Origin: Carnobacterium inhibens subsp. inhibens DSM 13024
Lineage (GTDB): Bacteria > Bacillota > Bacilli > Lactobacillales > Carnobacteriaceae
Assembly: GCF_000746825.1 (NCBI RefSeq)
Contig: NZ_JQIV01000006.1
Span: 310,001 to 374,000 of the forward strand
Reading direction: 5' to 3'
Length of the DNA stretch: 64,000 bases
Within the stretch, counting starts at the first letter, position 1. Each line of letters opens with the position of its first letter. The position numbers and the translations under genes were made by a program. Shown here in pieces: positions 56,954 to 64,000 of the stretch. The notes beneath the pieces were generated by a model. It searched no databases and was not told where the DNA came from. It saw only the letters and a list, made by a program, of their open reading frames with translations.

Positions 56954-57907
56954 ATGAAGTGGACTGAATTACAAATACAAACCTCAAATGAAGCGGTAGA
57001 TGCTGTTTCGAATATCCTGATCGAATCAGGTTCACAAGGCGTGGCTATTGAGGATATACAAGATTTTTTAAATACGCCAGATGATGAATTTGGTGAAATT
57101 TGGGCATTAGATGAAGCTGACTTTTCTAAAGAAGGTGTTATTATCAAAGCCTATTTTCCAGACACTCTTTTTTTACCTGAATTGGTTCCTGGCATTCAAC
57201 AAAGAATCAAATCTTTAGAGACTTTTGGTTTAACGATAGCGCCAAATACGTTGAAAATAGAAGAAGTAACAGAAGAGAACTGGGCAACTGCTTGGAAAAA
57301 ATATTACCATCCTTTGCAAGTAACACGATTTTTAACTGTTGTTCCAAGTTGGGAAGAGTATGAACTAAAACAGGCAGATGAGCGTGTGATTCGTTTAGAT
57401 CCAGGCTTAGCTTTCGGTACAGGAACTCATCCGACAACTATACTGTCCTTGCAAGCTCTTGAAACATATATTCGTGGAAATGAAACGATTTTAGATGTAG
57501 GAACAGGTTCAGGTGTATTAAGTATTGCCAGTAAAGCTCTAGGCGCCAAGCATGTTCATGCATATGATTTAGATGATGTTGCAGTAAAATCAGCCATGGA
57601 TAATATTAGATTAAATGACTATGCTAAAGACGTTACTGTAAAAGCCAATGACTTGCTGAAAGGTGTAACGATCGAAGCAGATATTGTGGTAGCTAATATC
57701 TTGTCAGAAATCATTGTACCGCTTATACCAGAAGCTTATGCTGTTTTGAAGCCCGGTGGTTTATTTTTAACATCTGGAATTATTGAAGATAAAAAAGAAC
57801 TCATTCTTTCTGAACAAAAGAAACAAGGTTTCACAATTATTCAAGTGCAACAAATGAAAGATTGGTGTAGTATTGTCGCTAAAAAACCGTTGGCGGAGGA
57901 TGAATAA
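56954..57907 (+). CDS. prmA: Ribosomal protein L11 methyltransferase
   Basis: SAM-dependent methyltransferase that trimethylates ribosomal protein L11. The 317-aa protein has the N-terminal L11-binding domain and the Rossmann SAM motif ILDVGTGSGVLSIASKALGA (about 179-198). The active-site loop is DPGLAFGTGTHPTT, and the substrate motif is VVANILSEII near 256. GGAGGC precedes the ATG. Its stop is contiguous with the rsmE start, a standard pair. Confidence 0.96.
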   Translation: MKWTELQIQTSNEAVDAVSNILIESGSQGVAIEDIQDFLNTPDDEFGEIWALDEADFSKEGVIIKAYFPDTLFLPELVPGIQQRIKSLETFGLTIAPNTLKIEEVTEENWATAWKKYYHPLQVTRFLTVVPSWEEYELKQADERVIRLDPGLAFGTGTHPTTILSLQALETYIRGNETILDVGTGSGVLSIASKALGAKHVHAYDLDDVAVKSAMDNIRLNDYAKDVTVKANDLLKGVTIEADIVVANILSEIIVPLIPEAYAVLKPGGLFLTSGIIEDKKELILSEQKKQGFTIIQVQQMKDWCSIVAKKPLAEDE

Positions 57908-58669
57908 ATGCAACGTTATTTTTTAAAGGATGATTTAACAGATTATCAAAAACAAACTATCTCCATCACAGGAGAGAACTTTCATCATATGGTAAAAGTG
58001 ATGCGAATGAAAGTAGACCACCGCGTTTTTTTGGTAACGAAGAATCAGCAAGCTTTTATTGCTGAAATTAGCGCTATAAATGAGAAAGAAGTTCTTTTGA
58101 ATTGGGTTGAAGATGACAATCGAGAACAAGAATTGCCGGTTAATGTAACGATTGCAAGCGGGTTGCCTAAAGGAGATAAATTGGATCTAATTATCCAAAA
58201 AGGGACGGAATTAGGAGCAAGTGCATTTATTCCGTTTTCAGGTGCTTTTTCAATTACCAAATGGGATGCTAAAAAAGCGGCTAAAAAAGTTGAACGATTA
58301 CAAAAAATCGCACAAGAAGCAGCTGAACAGTCGCATCGTACAAAAGTTCCTATGGTTCAATCACTCGTTTCAGTGAAACAGTTGATTGAACTGAGTGAAG
58401 AATATGATACCTGCTTAGTCGCGTATGAAGAAAGCGCAAAAGTTGGAGAAGACCAAAACTTTGTTAAAGGATTAAAAAAATTATCAGCCGGCGGAAAACT
58501 GTTAATCGTATTTGGGCCAGAAGGCGGGTTGTCTAAAGAAGAAATCGATGCTTTCATAAAAAATGGCTTTTTACCTTGTGCATTAGGCCCACGAATTTTG
58601 AGAACTGAAACAGCTCCGTTATATGCATTATCTGCTATTTCGTATCATTTTGAATTGCTGCATAAATGA
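57908..58669 (+). CDS. rsmE: 16S rRNA (uracil(1498)-N3)-methyltransferase
   Basis: Methylates U1498 of 16S rRNA. The 253-aa SPOUT enzyme has an N-terminal PUA-like domain with FHHMVKVMRMKVDHRV and a C-terminal trefoil-knot domain. Its SAM-binding motifs are VFGPEGGLSKEEIDAF (about 200-215) and LGPRILRTETAPLYAL. GGAGGATG at the end of prmA provides the ribosome-binding site, and the ATG follows the prmA stop without a gap. Confidence 0.96.
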   Translation: MQRYFLKDDLTDYQKQTISITGENFHHMVKVMRMKVDHRVFLVTKNQQAFIAEISAINEKEVLLNWVEDDNREQELPVNVTIASGLPKGDKLDLIIQKGTELGASAFIPFSGAFSITKWDAKKAAKKVERLQKIAQEAAEQSHRTKVPMVQSLVSVKQLIELSEEYDTCLVAYEESAKVGEDQNFVKGLKKLSAGGKLLIVFGPEGGLSKEEIDAFIKNGFLPCALGPRILRTETAPLYALSAISYHFELLHK

Positions 58670-58681
58670 GAAATTTCTTTT

Positions 58682-58710
58682 TTGTCCCAACCAAAGAAGT
58701 CGGGTATAAT
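58682..58710 (+). promoter_or_regulatory. Sigma-A promoter of deoC
   Basis: TTGTCC and a consensus TATAAT are separated by 17 bp, 38 bp before the start codon. Confidence 0.75.
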
Positions 58711-58748
58711 GAAACTGCTATCACTAGAATAAGAAAGAAGGCTATAAT

Positions 58749-59399
58749 ATGACAGTACAATTAAACAAAACAATTGATCATACATTACTAAAACCAGAAG
58801 CAACTGAAGCACAAATTAAAACGCTTTGTGAAGAAGCTGCAAAATATGACTTTATGTCTGTTTGCGTAAACCCTACTTGGGTAAAGAAAGCTGCTGAATT
58901 GTTAGCAGGTACAGATGTAAAAGTATGTACCGTTATTGGTTTTCCTCTAGGAGCTAATACATCTGAAGTTAAAGCTTATGAAGTTGAAAATGCGATCAAA
59001 AATGGTGCTACTGAAGTAGACATGGTCATCAACATTGGAGCCCTTAAAGGTGGAAATGACACTTTAGTACAAAGTGACATTGAAAGTGTTGTAGCTGTTT
59101 CAAAAGGAAAAGCTTTATCTAAAGTAATTATTGAAACATCATTATTAACAGATGACGAAAAAGTAAGAGCTTGTGAACTTGCTAAAAAAGCAGGAGCAGA
59201 TTTTGTTAAAACTTCTACTGGATTTTCAACAGGTGGAGCAACACTTGAAGACATTAAATTAATGCGTGCAACTGTTGGACCAGAAATGGGCGTTAAAGCG
59301 AGCGGCGGCGTTCGTACAACTGAAGATGCACACCAATTTATTGAAGCAGGAGCTACACGTTTAGGTTCTTCAAATGGTTTAGCAATCGTAGAAGGATAA
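58749..59399 (+). CDS. deoC: Deoxyribose-phosphate aldolase
   Basis: Cleaves 2-deoxyribose-5-phosphate to acetaldehyde and glyceraldehyde-3-phosphate in nucleoside catabolism. The 216-aa class I aldolase has [15 protein letters not shown] near the N-terminus and the Schiff-base Lys in [17 protein letters not shown] (about residue 151). The proton-relay Lys lies in [10 protein letters not shown] near 180. AAGAAGG precedes the ATG. It is monocistronic here, without the usual deoB/pdp neighbours. Confidence 0.96.
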   Translation: MTVQLNKTIDHTLLKPEATEAQIKTLCEEAAKYDFMSVCVNPTWVKKAAELLAGTDVKVCTVIGFPLGANTSEVKAYEVENAIKNGATEVDMVINIGALKGGNDTLVQSDIESVVAVSKGKALSKVIIETSLLTDDEKVRACELAKKAGADFVKTSTGFSTGGATLEDIKLMRATVGPEMGVKASGGVRTTEDAHQFIEAGATRLGSSNGLAIVEG

Positions 59400-59444
59400 T
59401 CTGATAGCAGTTAGATGAATAAAAAAGTGAATAAACTATTTGAT

Positions 59445-59484
59445 AGAATACGAGTCTCAAGTACGGCTCGTATTCTATTTTTCT
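59445..59484 (+). terminator. Intrinsic terminator after deoC
   Basis: AGAATACGAG and CTCGTATTCT form a perfect 10-bp stem, followed by ATTTTTCT. Confidence 0.88.
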
Positions 59485-59528
59485 AATTAAAAAAATAAAG
59501 ACTGTTTTATTTGATTTTTGTGTTTATA

Positions 59529-59557
59529 TTGAAATAAGCGTGTATTATGAGTATAAT
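59529..59557 (+). promoter_or_regulatory. Sigma-A promoter of rel
   Basis: TTGAAA and a consensus TATAAT are separated by exactly 17 bp. The leader to the start codon is about 115 nt. Confidence 0.82.
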
Positions 59558-59578
59558 GTACTGTAAATACATGTGGTA

Positions 59579-59606
59579 AAGCACTCATTTGGAGTGCTTA
59601 TTTTGT
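59579..59606 (+). terminator. Leader hairpin of rel, possible attenuator
   Basis: AAGCACTC and GAGTGCTT flank a 5-base loop, followed by a weak TATTTTGT tract. It lies inside the transcribed leader, about 15 nt after the expected start. Confidence 0.45.
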
Positions 59607-59676
59607 ATTAATCTAGTTATATGAAAAGCAAGATTAGTACTTATAAACTAGTGATAAACGAAAAGAAGGTGGCAAG

Positions 59677-61887
59677 ATGCCCAAAAGTAAAGATTATACT
59701 GCACAAGAAGTAATTGCTCTAACCGTTACTTATATGAATAGCAATCATGTAGCTTTTGTCAAAAAGGCATGCGACTTTGCCACAAATGCTCATAAAGATC
59801 AGTATAGAAAATCTGGTGAACCGTATATTATTCATCCAATACAAGTTGCAGGGATTTTAGCAGAATTAAAAATGGATCCAGTAACGGTAGCGACTGGATT
59901 TCTTCACGATGTTGTTGAAGATACTGAATATACTTTTGAAGATATTTCAAGAGAATTTTCTCCTGAAGTGGCTATGCTTGTAGATGGTGTAACGAAATTA
60001 GGAAAAATAAAATATAAATCACATGAAGAACAACAAGCAGAAAACCATCGTAAAATGTTGTTGGCAATGGCTAAAGATTTAAGAGTGATCATGGTTAAAC
60101 TAGCTGACCGATTGCATAATTTGCGTACGCTAAAGTTTCATAGACCAGAAAAACAACGACGCATCGCAAATGAAACGCTTGAAGTTTATGCTCCGCTTGC
60201 TCATCGTTTAGGGATCAATTTAATCAAATGGGAATTAGAAGATACTTCTTTGCGTTATTTGAATCCTCAACAATATTACCGGATTGTTCATTTAATGAAT
60301 TCTAAAAGAGAAGAAAGAGAAACGTATATTTCTGATTCAATCTCAAAAATTCAAGATTCTATTGACGAATTGAGCATTACTGCAGATATTACGGGTCGAC
60401 CAAAACACATTTACTCTATTTATCGTAAAATGCGAGATCAAAAGAAACAATTCGATCAAATTTATGATTTGTTGGCTATCCGTGTTATTGTAGATTCAAT
60501 TAAAGACTGTTATGCCGTATTAGGAGCAATCCATACGCGATGGAAACCTATGCCTGGTAGATTTAAAGATTATATTGCTATGCCAAAATCCAATATGTAC
60601 CAATCGATCCATACTACGGTTATTGGAGAACACGGTAAACCCGTTGAAGTTCAAATTCGTACTAAAGAAATGCATGAAATAGCTGAATATGGTGTTGCGG
60701 CTCACTGGGCATATAAAGAAGGTATCACTAAAAAAGTTGAAGACGATTCTGATGGTAAAAAAATCTCTTGGTTTAGAGACATCATTGAATTACAAGATGA
60801 ATCCAGCGATGCAAGCGACTTTATGGAAAGTGTAAAAGAAGATATTTTTAAAGATAAAGTCTATGTTTTCACACCAAAAGGAGACGTTAGTGAATTGCCT
60901 TCTGGTGCTGGGCCATTAGATTTTGCGTTTAATATTCATACAGAAATTGGCAATAAAACCATTGGGGCTAAAGTGAATGGGAAAATAGTTCCTTTGAATT
61001 ATAGATTGAAGACAGGAGATATCATTGAAATTTTGACTTCTCCTAATTCATACGGTCCGAGCCGTGACTGGATCAATTTAGTCTCAACGAGTAAGGCTAA
61101 AAATAAGATCAAGCGTTTCTTTAAATTACAAGACCGTGAAGTCAATATTGTCAAAGGTCGGGATATGCTTGAGAAGCAATTAATTGACATGCAATTTCAA
61201 CCTAAAGCGTTTCTTACCAAGAATCATATCAAATTGCTTTTGGAGCGCTTCAATTTCACTTCAGAAGACGACTTATATGCGGCTATTGGTTATGGTGAGT
61301 TAACAGCATTAGTAGTAGCCAACCGATTAACTGAAAAAGAACGAAGAGACCGAGACAATGAAAAGAAAATTCAAGATATCGCTTCGATCGAACTTAAAAC
61401 TAAAAAAGAACCAGAAAAAATCAAAATAAAACATGAAGGCGGCATTGTCATTCAAGGAATCGATAACTTACTGATTCGTATTAGCCGTTGTTGTAACCCC
61501 GTACCAGGCGATGAAATTGTTGGATATATAACCAAAGGCAGAGGCGTTTCGATTCATCGGAAAAACTGTCCTAACGTTATCGCAGCAAAAGATGCTGAAA
61601 ATCGACTAATTGATGTTGAATGGGAAGATACAACTTCTAAAAGCCAAGAGTATAATGCTGAATTGCAAATTGTTGGGTATAATCGTTCTGGGTTGTTGAA
61701 TGAAGTCCTGCAAGTTGTCAACAGTATGACGAAAAATTTAAATAATGTAATGGGAAAAGTAGACAATAATAAAATGGCCACAATTACGTTAACAGTGGGT
61801 ATCCAGAATATCCACCAGTTGGATAAAATTATTGATAAAATAAAATCTATTCCTGATGTTTATGGTGTAAAAAGAATGTCTTCTTAA
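59677..61887 (+). CDS. rel: Bifunctional (p)ppGpp synthase/hydrolase
   Basis: The long RSH enzyme that makes and degrades the stringent-response alarmone. The 736-aa protein has an intact HD hydrolase domain, with HPIQVAGILAELK and FLHDVVEDTEYT (about 52-90). The synthetase domain has YRKMRDQKKQFDQIYDLLA and AMPKSNMYQSIHTTV. A TGS domain follows (VYVFTPKGDVSELPSGAG, about 394), then a Cys-bearing helical/zinc-finger segment (RCCNPVPGDEIVGYITKGRG) and a C-terminal ACT domain. AAGGTGG precedes the ATG. dtd follows, as in most Firmicutes. Confidence 0.98.
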   Translation: MPKSKDYTAQEVIALTVTYMNSNHVAFVKKACDFATNAHKDQYRKSGEPYIIHPIQVAGILAELKMDPVTVATGFLHDVVEDTEYTFEDISREFSPEVAMLVDGVTKLGKIKYKSHEEQQAENHRKMLLAMAKDLRVIMVKLADRLHNLRTLKFHRPEKQRRIANETLEVYAPLAHRLGINLIKWELEDTSLRYLNPQQYYRIVHLMNSKREERETYISDSISKIQDSIDELSITADITGRPKHIYSIYRKMRDQKKQFDQIYDLLAIRVIVDSIKDCYAVLGAIHTRWKPMPGRFKDYIAMPKSNMYQSIHTTVIGEHGKPVEVQIRTKEMHEIAEYGVAAHWAYKEGITKKVEDDSDGKKISWFRDIIELQDESSDASDFMESVKEDIFKDKVYVFTPKGDVSELPSGAGPLDFAFNIHTEIGNKTIGAKVNGKIVPLNYRLKTGDIIEILTSPNSYGPSRDWINLVSTSKAKNKIKRFFKLQDREVNIVKGRDMLEKQLIDMQFQPKAFLTKNHIKLLLERFNFTSEDDLYAAIGYGELTALVVANRLTEKERRDRDNEKKIQDIASIELKTKKEPEKIKIKHEGGIVIQGIDNLLIRISRCCNPVPGDEIVGYITKGRGVSIHRKNCPNVIAAKDAENRLIDVEWEDTTSKSQEYNAELQIVGYNRSGLLNEVLQVVNSMTKNLNNVMGKVDNNKMATITLTVGIQNIHQLDKIIDKIKSIPDVYGVKRMSS

Positions 61888-61901
61888 GCACATTAATCAA
61901 G

Positions 61902-61956
61902 TAGAAAACAGAAAATTGCCCGTCCTTGTGGGCGAATTTCTGTTTTCTTATTTTTT
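61902..61956 (+). terminator. Hairpin terminator between rel and dtd
   Basis: GAAAACAGAAA.T.GCCC pairs with GGGC.A.TTTCTGTTTTC, followed by a T-rich tract. Confidence 0.85.
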
Positions 61957-61995
61957 TGATCAAAAAATATTAACAATTCAAAAGGTGGTTTAAAA

Positions 61996-62442
61996 ATGAA
62001 AGTAGTCATTCAGCGTTCAAAGCAAGCAAGCGTACGTATTGAAGAAACAGTTATAGGAGAAATATCGCATGGGTTTGTTTTGTTAGTCGGTATAGAGGAA
62101 GAAGATCAGCAAGAAGATATTGATTATATGGTACGTAAAATCAGCAAAATGCGTATTTTTGAAGATTCTCAAGGGAAAATGAATTTAAGCCTAGCAGAAG
62201 TCAATGGAGAAATATTGTCGATTTCTCAGTTTACACTTTATGCAGATACAAAAAAAGGAAATCGCCCCAGTTTCACTAAAGCCGCAAGACCTCAAATTGC
62301 TATTCCACTGTATGAAGCCTTTAATGCTGGTTTAAGAGAAACTGGAGTAACGGTTCAAACGGGTGAATTTGGTGCAGATATGCAAGTCTCAATCTTAAAT
62401 GATGGCCCAGTGACCATTATTATTGATAGCAAACAGCGTTGA
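61996..62442 (+). CDS. dtd: D-aminoacyl-tRNA deacylase
   Basis: Removes D-amino acids wrongly attached to tRNA. The 148-aa length is typical. The two family motifs, SQFTLYAD (about 76-83) and the Gly-cisPro motif NDGPVTI near the C-terminus, are both intact. AAAGGTGG precedes the ATG. It lies downstream of rel, but a terminator separates them, so some transcription may start locally. Confidence 0.96.
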   Translation: MKVVIQRSKQASVRIEETVIGEISHGFVLLVGIEEEDQQEDIDYMVRKISKMRIFEDSQGKMNLSLAEVNGEILSISQFTLYADTKKGNRPSFTKAARPQIAIPLYEAFNAGLRETGVTVQTGEFGADMQVSILNDGPVTIIIDSKQR

Positions 62443-62448
62443 GTTAAA

Positions 62449-62501
62449 GAAAAGAGCTAACAACGATAGGAATATTTCCTCCGTTGTTAGCTCTTTTTAT
62501 T
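62449..62501. terminator. Bidirectional terminator between dtd and the amidase
   Basis: AAAGAGCTAACAACG and CGTTGTTAGCTCTTT form a perfect 15-bp stem with an extra AGGAA/TTCCT helix in the loop. It serves the convergent genes on both sides. Confidence 0.93.
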
Positions 62502-63817
62502 TATGGGATAAAGTATTGATTTAAAGATTGATAAATGATTTCAGCAATGGATGTTTGGTAGGATGAAGTATTGACAGTAATTTGATCCACATCACTATTT
62601 AAATACCCTAATTCAATTAAGATAGCAGGCTGGGTATTTTCTCTCGTAACATAGAAATCTCCAAAACGAACACCATTATTAGGTAGGATCCCATTTTGTT
62701 TTAAGTTTCCATTTACGATTTCAGCTAAAGGCATATCTTTGTCATGGTAGTAATAAGTTGTCGTACCACTGATTTCATTAGCGTGTTCCGTTGAATCATA
62801 ATGTAAACTGATAAAAACATCGGCATTAGCCTGATTGCTGATAACTGTTCGTTCATCTAAGCTAACAAACGTATCATCAGAACGAGTCAATATCACATTT
62901 GCTCCCGCATCGCGTAATCGATTAGCAACAAGTTGAGCTGTGTCTAACGTTACTTCTTTTTCATAGAATGTATTGGCTAAAGCACCAGGATCGTTTCCGC
63001 CATGTCCTGCATCAATCACGATCGTTGCTTCAGCTAATGAAGTGACATTAGCTGTAGGCGCTGGTTGTTGATCAGCTGATAAGTCTACTACCCAATTGGC
63101 TACATAGCCGGTTTGTCCATCTGCTAATGTGATTTTGTACCAATCTCCTTCAGTAGAGAGGTAGGTAAAGCTTTCTCCTTTGTCAACTGTTGTGACAACT
63201 GTACTTTCAACTGAAGGACCACTTCGAATATTTGTTCCGGAGCTACGTGTGGTCACTGTTTGAATAGGAGCTGAATTATCTTCGGCACTAGCGACCGTCG
63301 TTGTAGCTAATGGTGTTTCATTGATTTTAATCAAATCTGAACTGATCCAAGCGACTTGGCCGTAATATTGAATTTGAGTCCAACCTTCTTGTTGGAATAA
63401 TACGGTAAGTTCTGTTCCATTGGCTACTTTACCAAGAATTTCAGAATCCAGATTGCTTTCGCTTCGGATATTTACTTCTTCACCGGTTACAATACCTATT
63501 TTATTGGTTGCGGCACTTACTTCCGTATTTTCAATCAACCAGCTAGCGATCCATCCAATCTGATCGTTGCTTAGGCGTACTTTGTACCATTCATTTTCTT
63601 CGGTAAGCATCGTTACTTTTTCGCCACCAGTGACCTGTGTCATGATATCATAGGAAAGACCTGGCCCTGTACGAACATTGACCACACTAGCATCAACTTT
63701 GATCGTTCCTTGATTAGCAAGAACAACTGTAGCAAATGCAGTTAGTCCAATGAATAGTGTAATGATAAGCAATGAAACCATTTTTTTTATTTTTTTTAAT
63801 GTCAATTTATTTTCCAT
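62501..63817 (-). CDS. Secreted N-acetylmuramoyl-L-alanine amidase with SH3b repeats
   Basis: A 438-aa cell-wall hydrolase. A basic N-terminus and a hydrophobic helix (about 12-34, ending near ATVVLANQ) act as a signal peptide or anchor. Three bacterial SH3 domains follow (about 35-95, 105-165, 185-245; each with an NVR/NIRSGPS-like motif). The C-terminal Amidase_3 domain has zinc ligands in IVIDAGHGGNDPG, FYEKEV and SLHYD, and the catalytic Glu in ILIELGYLN. It resembles LytH/LytC-type amidases, which often lie between dtd and hisS. An extended -10 promoter precedes it. Confidence 0.94.
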   Translation of the reverse strand: MENKLTLKKIKKMVSLLIITLFIGLTAFATVVLANQGTIKVDASVVNVRTGPGLSYDIMTQVTGGEKVTMLTEENEWYKVRLSNDQIGWIASWLIENTEVSAATNKIGIVTGEEVNIRSESNLDSEILGKVANGTELTVLFQQEGWTQIQYYGQVAWISSDLIKINETPLATTTVASAEDNSAPIQTVTTRSSGTNIRSGPSVESTVVTTVDKGESFTYLSTEGDWYKITLADGQTGYVANWVVDLSADQQPAPTANVTSLAEATIVIDAGHGGNDPGALANTFYEKEVTLDTAQLVANRLRDAGANVILTRSDDTFVSLDERTVISNQANADVFISLHYDSTEHANEISGTTTYYYHDKDMPLAEIVNGNLKQNGILPNNGVRFGDFYVTRENTQPAILIELGYLNSDVDQITVNTSSYQTSIAEIIYQSLNQYFIP

Positions 63818-63880
63818 TAGAAGTTCACTACTTTCTTAATTACGAAAACGCAATCAATTATAAAATATATGTACTATTTG

Positions 63881-63910
63881 ATTATAGCAATGTTACACTT
63901 TAATATGCAA
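63881..63910 (-). promoter_or_regulatory. Promoter of the amidase gene
   Basis: On the minus strand TTGCAT and TATAAT are separated by 18 bp, with TG one base before the -10. It lies about 65 bp before the ATG. Confidence 0.65.
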
Positions 63911-63981
63911 TTAAATCCTTATATTCATCAACTTTTTTTAGAATGAGAAAAAAAGTAAGCAAGGATTAAACTTTCTGTCCT

Positions 63982-64000
63982 TGACAATGTTTAGACTTTC
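63982..64000 (+). promoter_or_regulatory. -35 element of a rightward promoter cut by the window end
   Basis: A perfect TTGACA lies at 63982-63987; its -10 would fall beyond the window. In related genomes hisS-aspS follows in this position. Confidence 0.35.

Noticed and set aside
59579-59599. CIRCE-like arms before rel as a true HrcA site
   Set aside because: Spacer is 5 instead of 9 bases and the outer TTA/TAA bases do not match; read as a leader hairpin instead.

Overview
The window is low-GC Firmicutes DNA. Gene order, protein sequences and Shine-Dalgarno/-10 signals fit the order Lactobacillales. An enterocin-A-type immunity protein, a DUF3013 protein next to prmA and PolC-type replication point to Carnobacterium or a close relative; this assignment is an inference from gene content only. 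No rRNA, tRNA or CRISPR array was seen.

Positions 1-31.3 kb are a housekeeping backbone, all on the plus strand. The run is rpsB (3' end)-tsf-pyrH-frr, uppS-cdsA-rseP-proS-polC, the rimP-nusA-rnpM-ylxQ-infB-rbfA translation/transcription operon, a DUF421 membrane protein, truB-ribF, argGH, the CIRCE-controlled hrcA-grpE-dnaK cluster, dnaJ, and lepA. Most units end in clear intrinsic terminators. Several have leader hairpins that look like attenuators, notably before tsf and rimP. Two small items lie between the housekeeping genes: an unannotated 33-codon minus-strand membrane peptide (3331-3432) and a structured, gene-free stretch of about 280 nt (21.1-21.4 kb).

Positions 31.4-49.8 kb are an accessory, patchy region rich in gene remnants. 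Its centrepiece is a minus-strand three-gene anti-phage operon of the CBASS type: a CD-NTase, a stand-alone E2-like protein carrying a SEC-C zinc motif, and an S-4TM membrane effector. The genes are joined by ATGA overlaps. The operon has a 20-bp perfect palindrome upstream and an apparent one-base frameshift in an A7 tract at the start of the CD-NTase. Next come an SRPBCC protein, a segment flanked by 365-bp direct repeats (IS1380-family remnant plus FAD/NAD(P)-binding protein) beside an intact GNAT gene, a YeiH-type transporter with a divergent LysR regulator, an SPFH protein with two tiny flanking ORFs, an orphan bacteriocin immunity gene, a DIP1984-family protein, a Ser-rich lipoprotein, a GNAT enzyme, an ANT(6)-like nucleotidyltransferase and an aldo/keto reductase behind a MerR-type promoter.

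Positions 49.8-64 kb return to the plus-strand core. They hold a MarR-controlled heterodimeric ABC exporter, an AAA ATPase and a P-loop kinase, a 3-methyladenine glycosylase, DUF3013-prmA-rsmE, deoC, the bifunctional (p)ppGpp enzyme rel, and dtd. A minus-strand secreted SH3b/amidase wall hydrolase closes the window.
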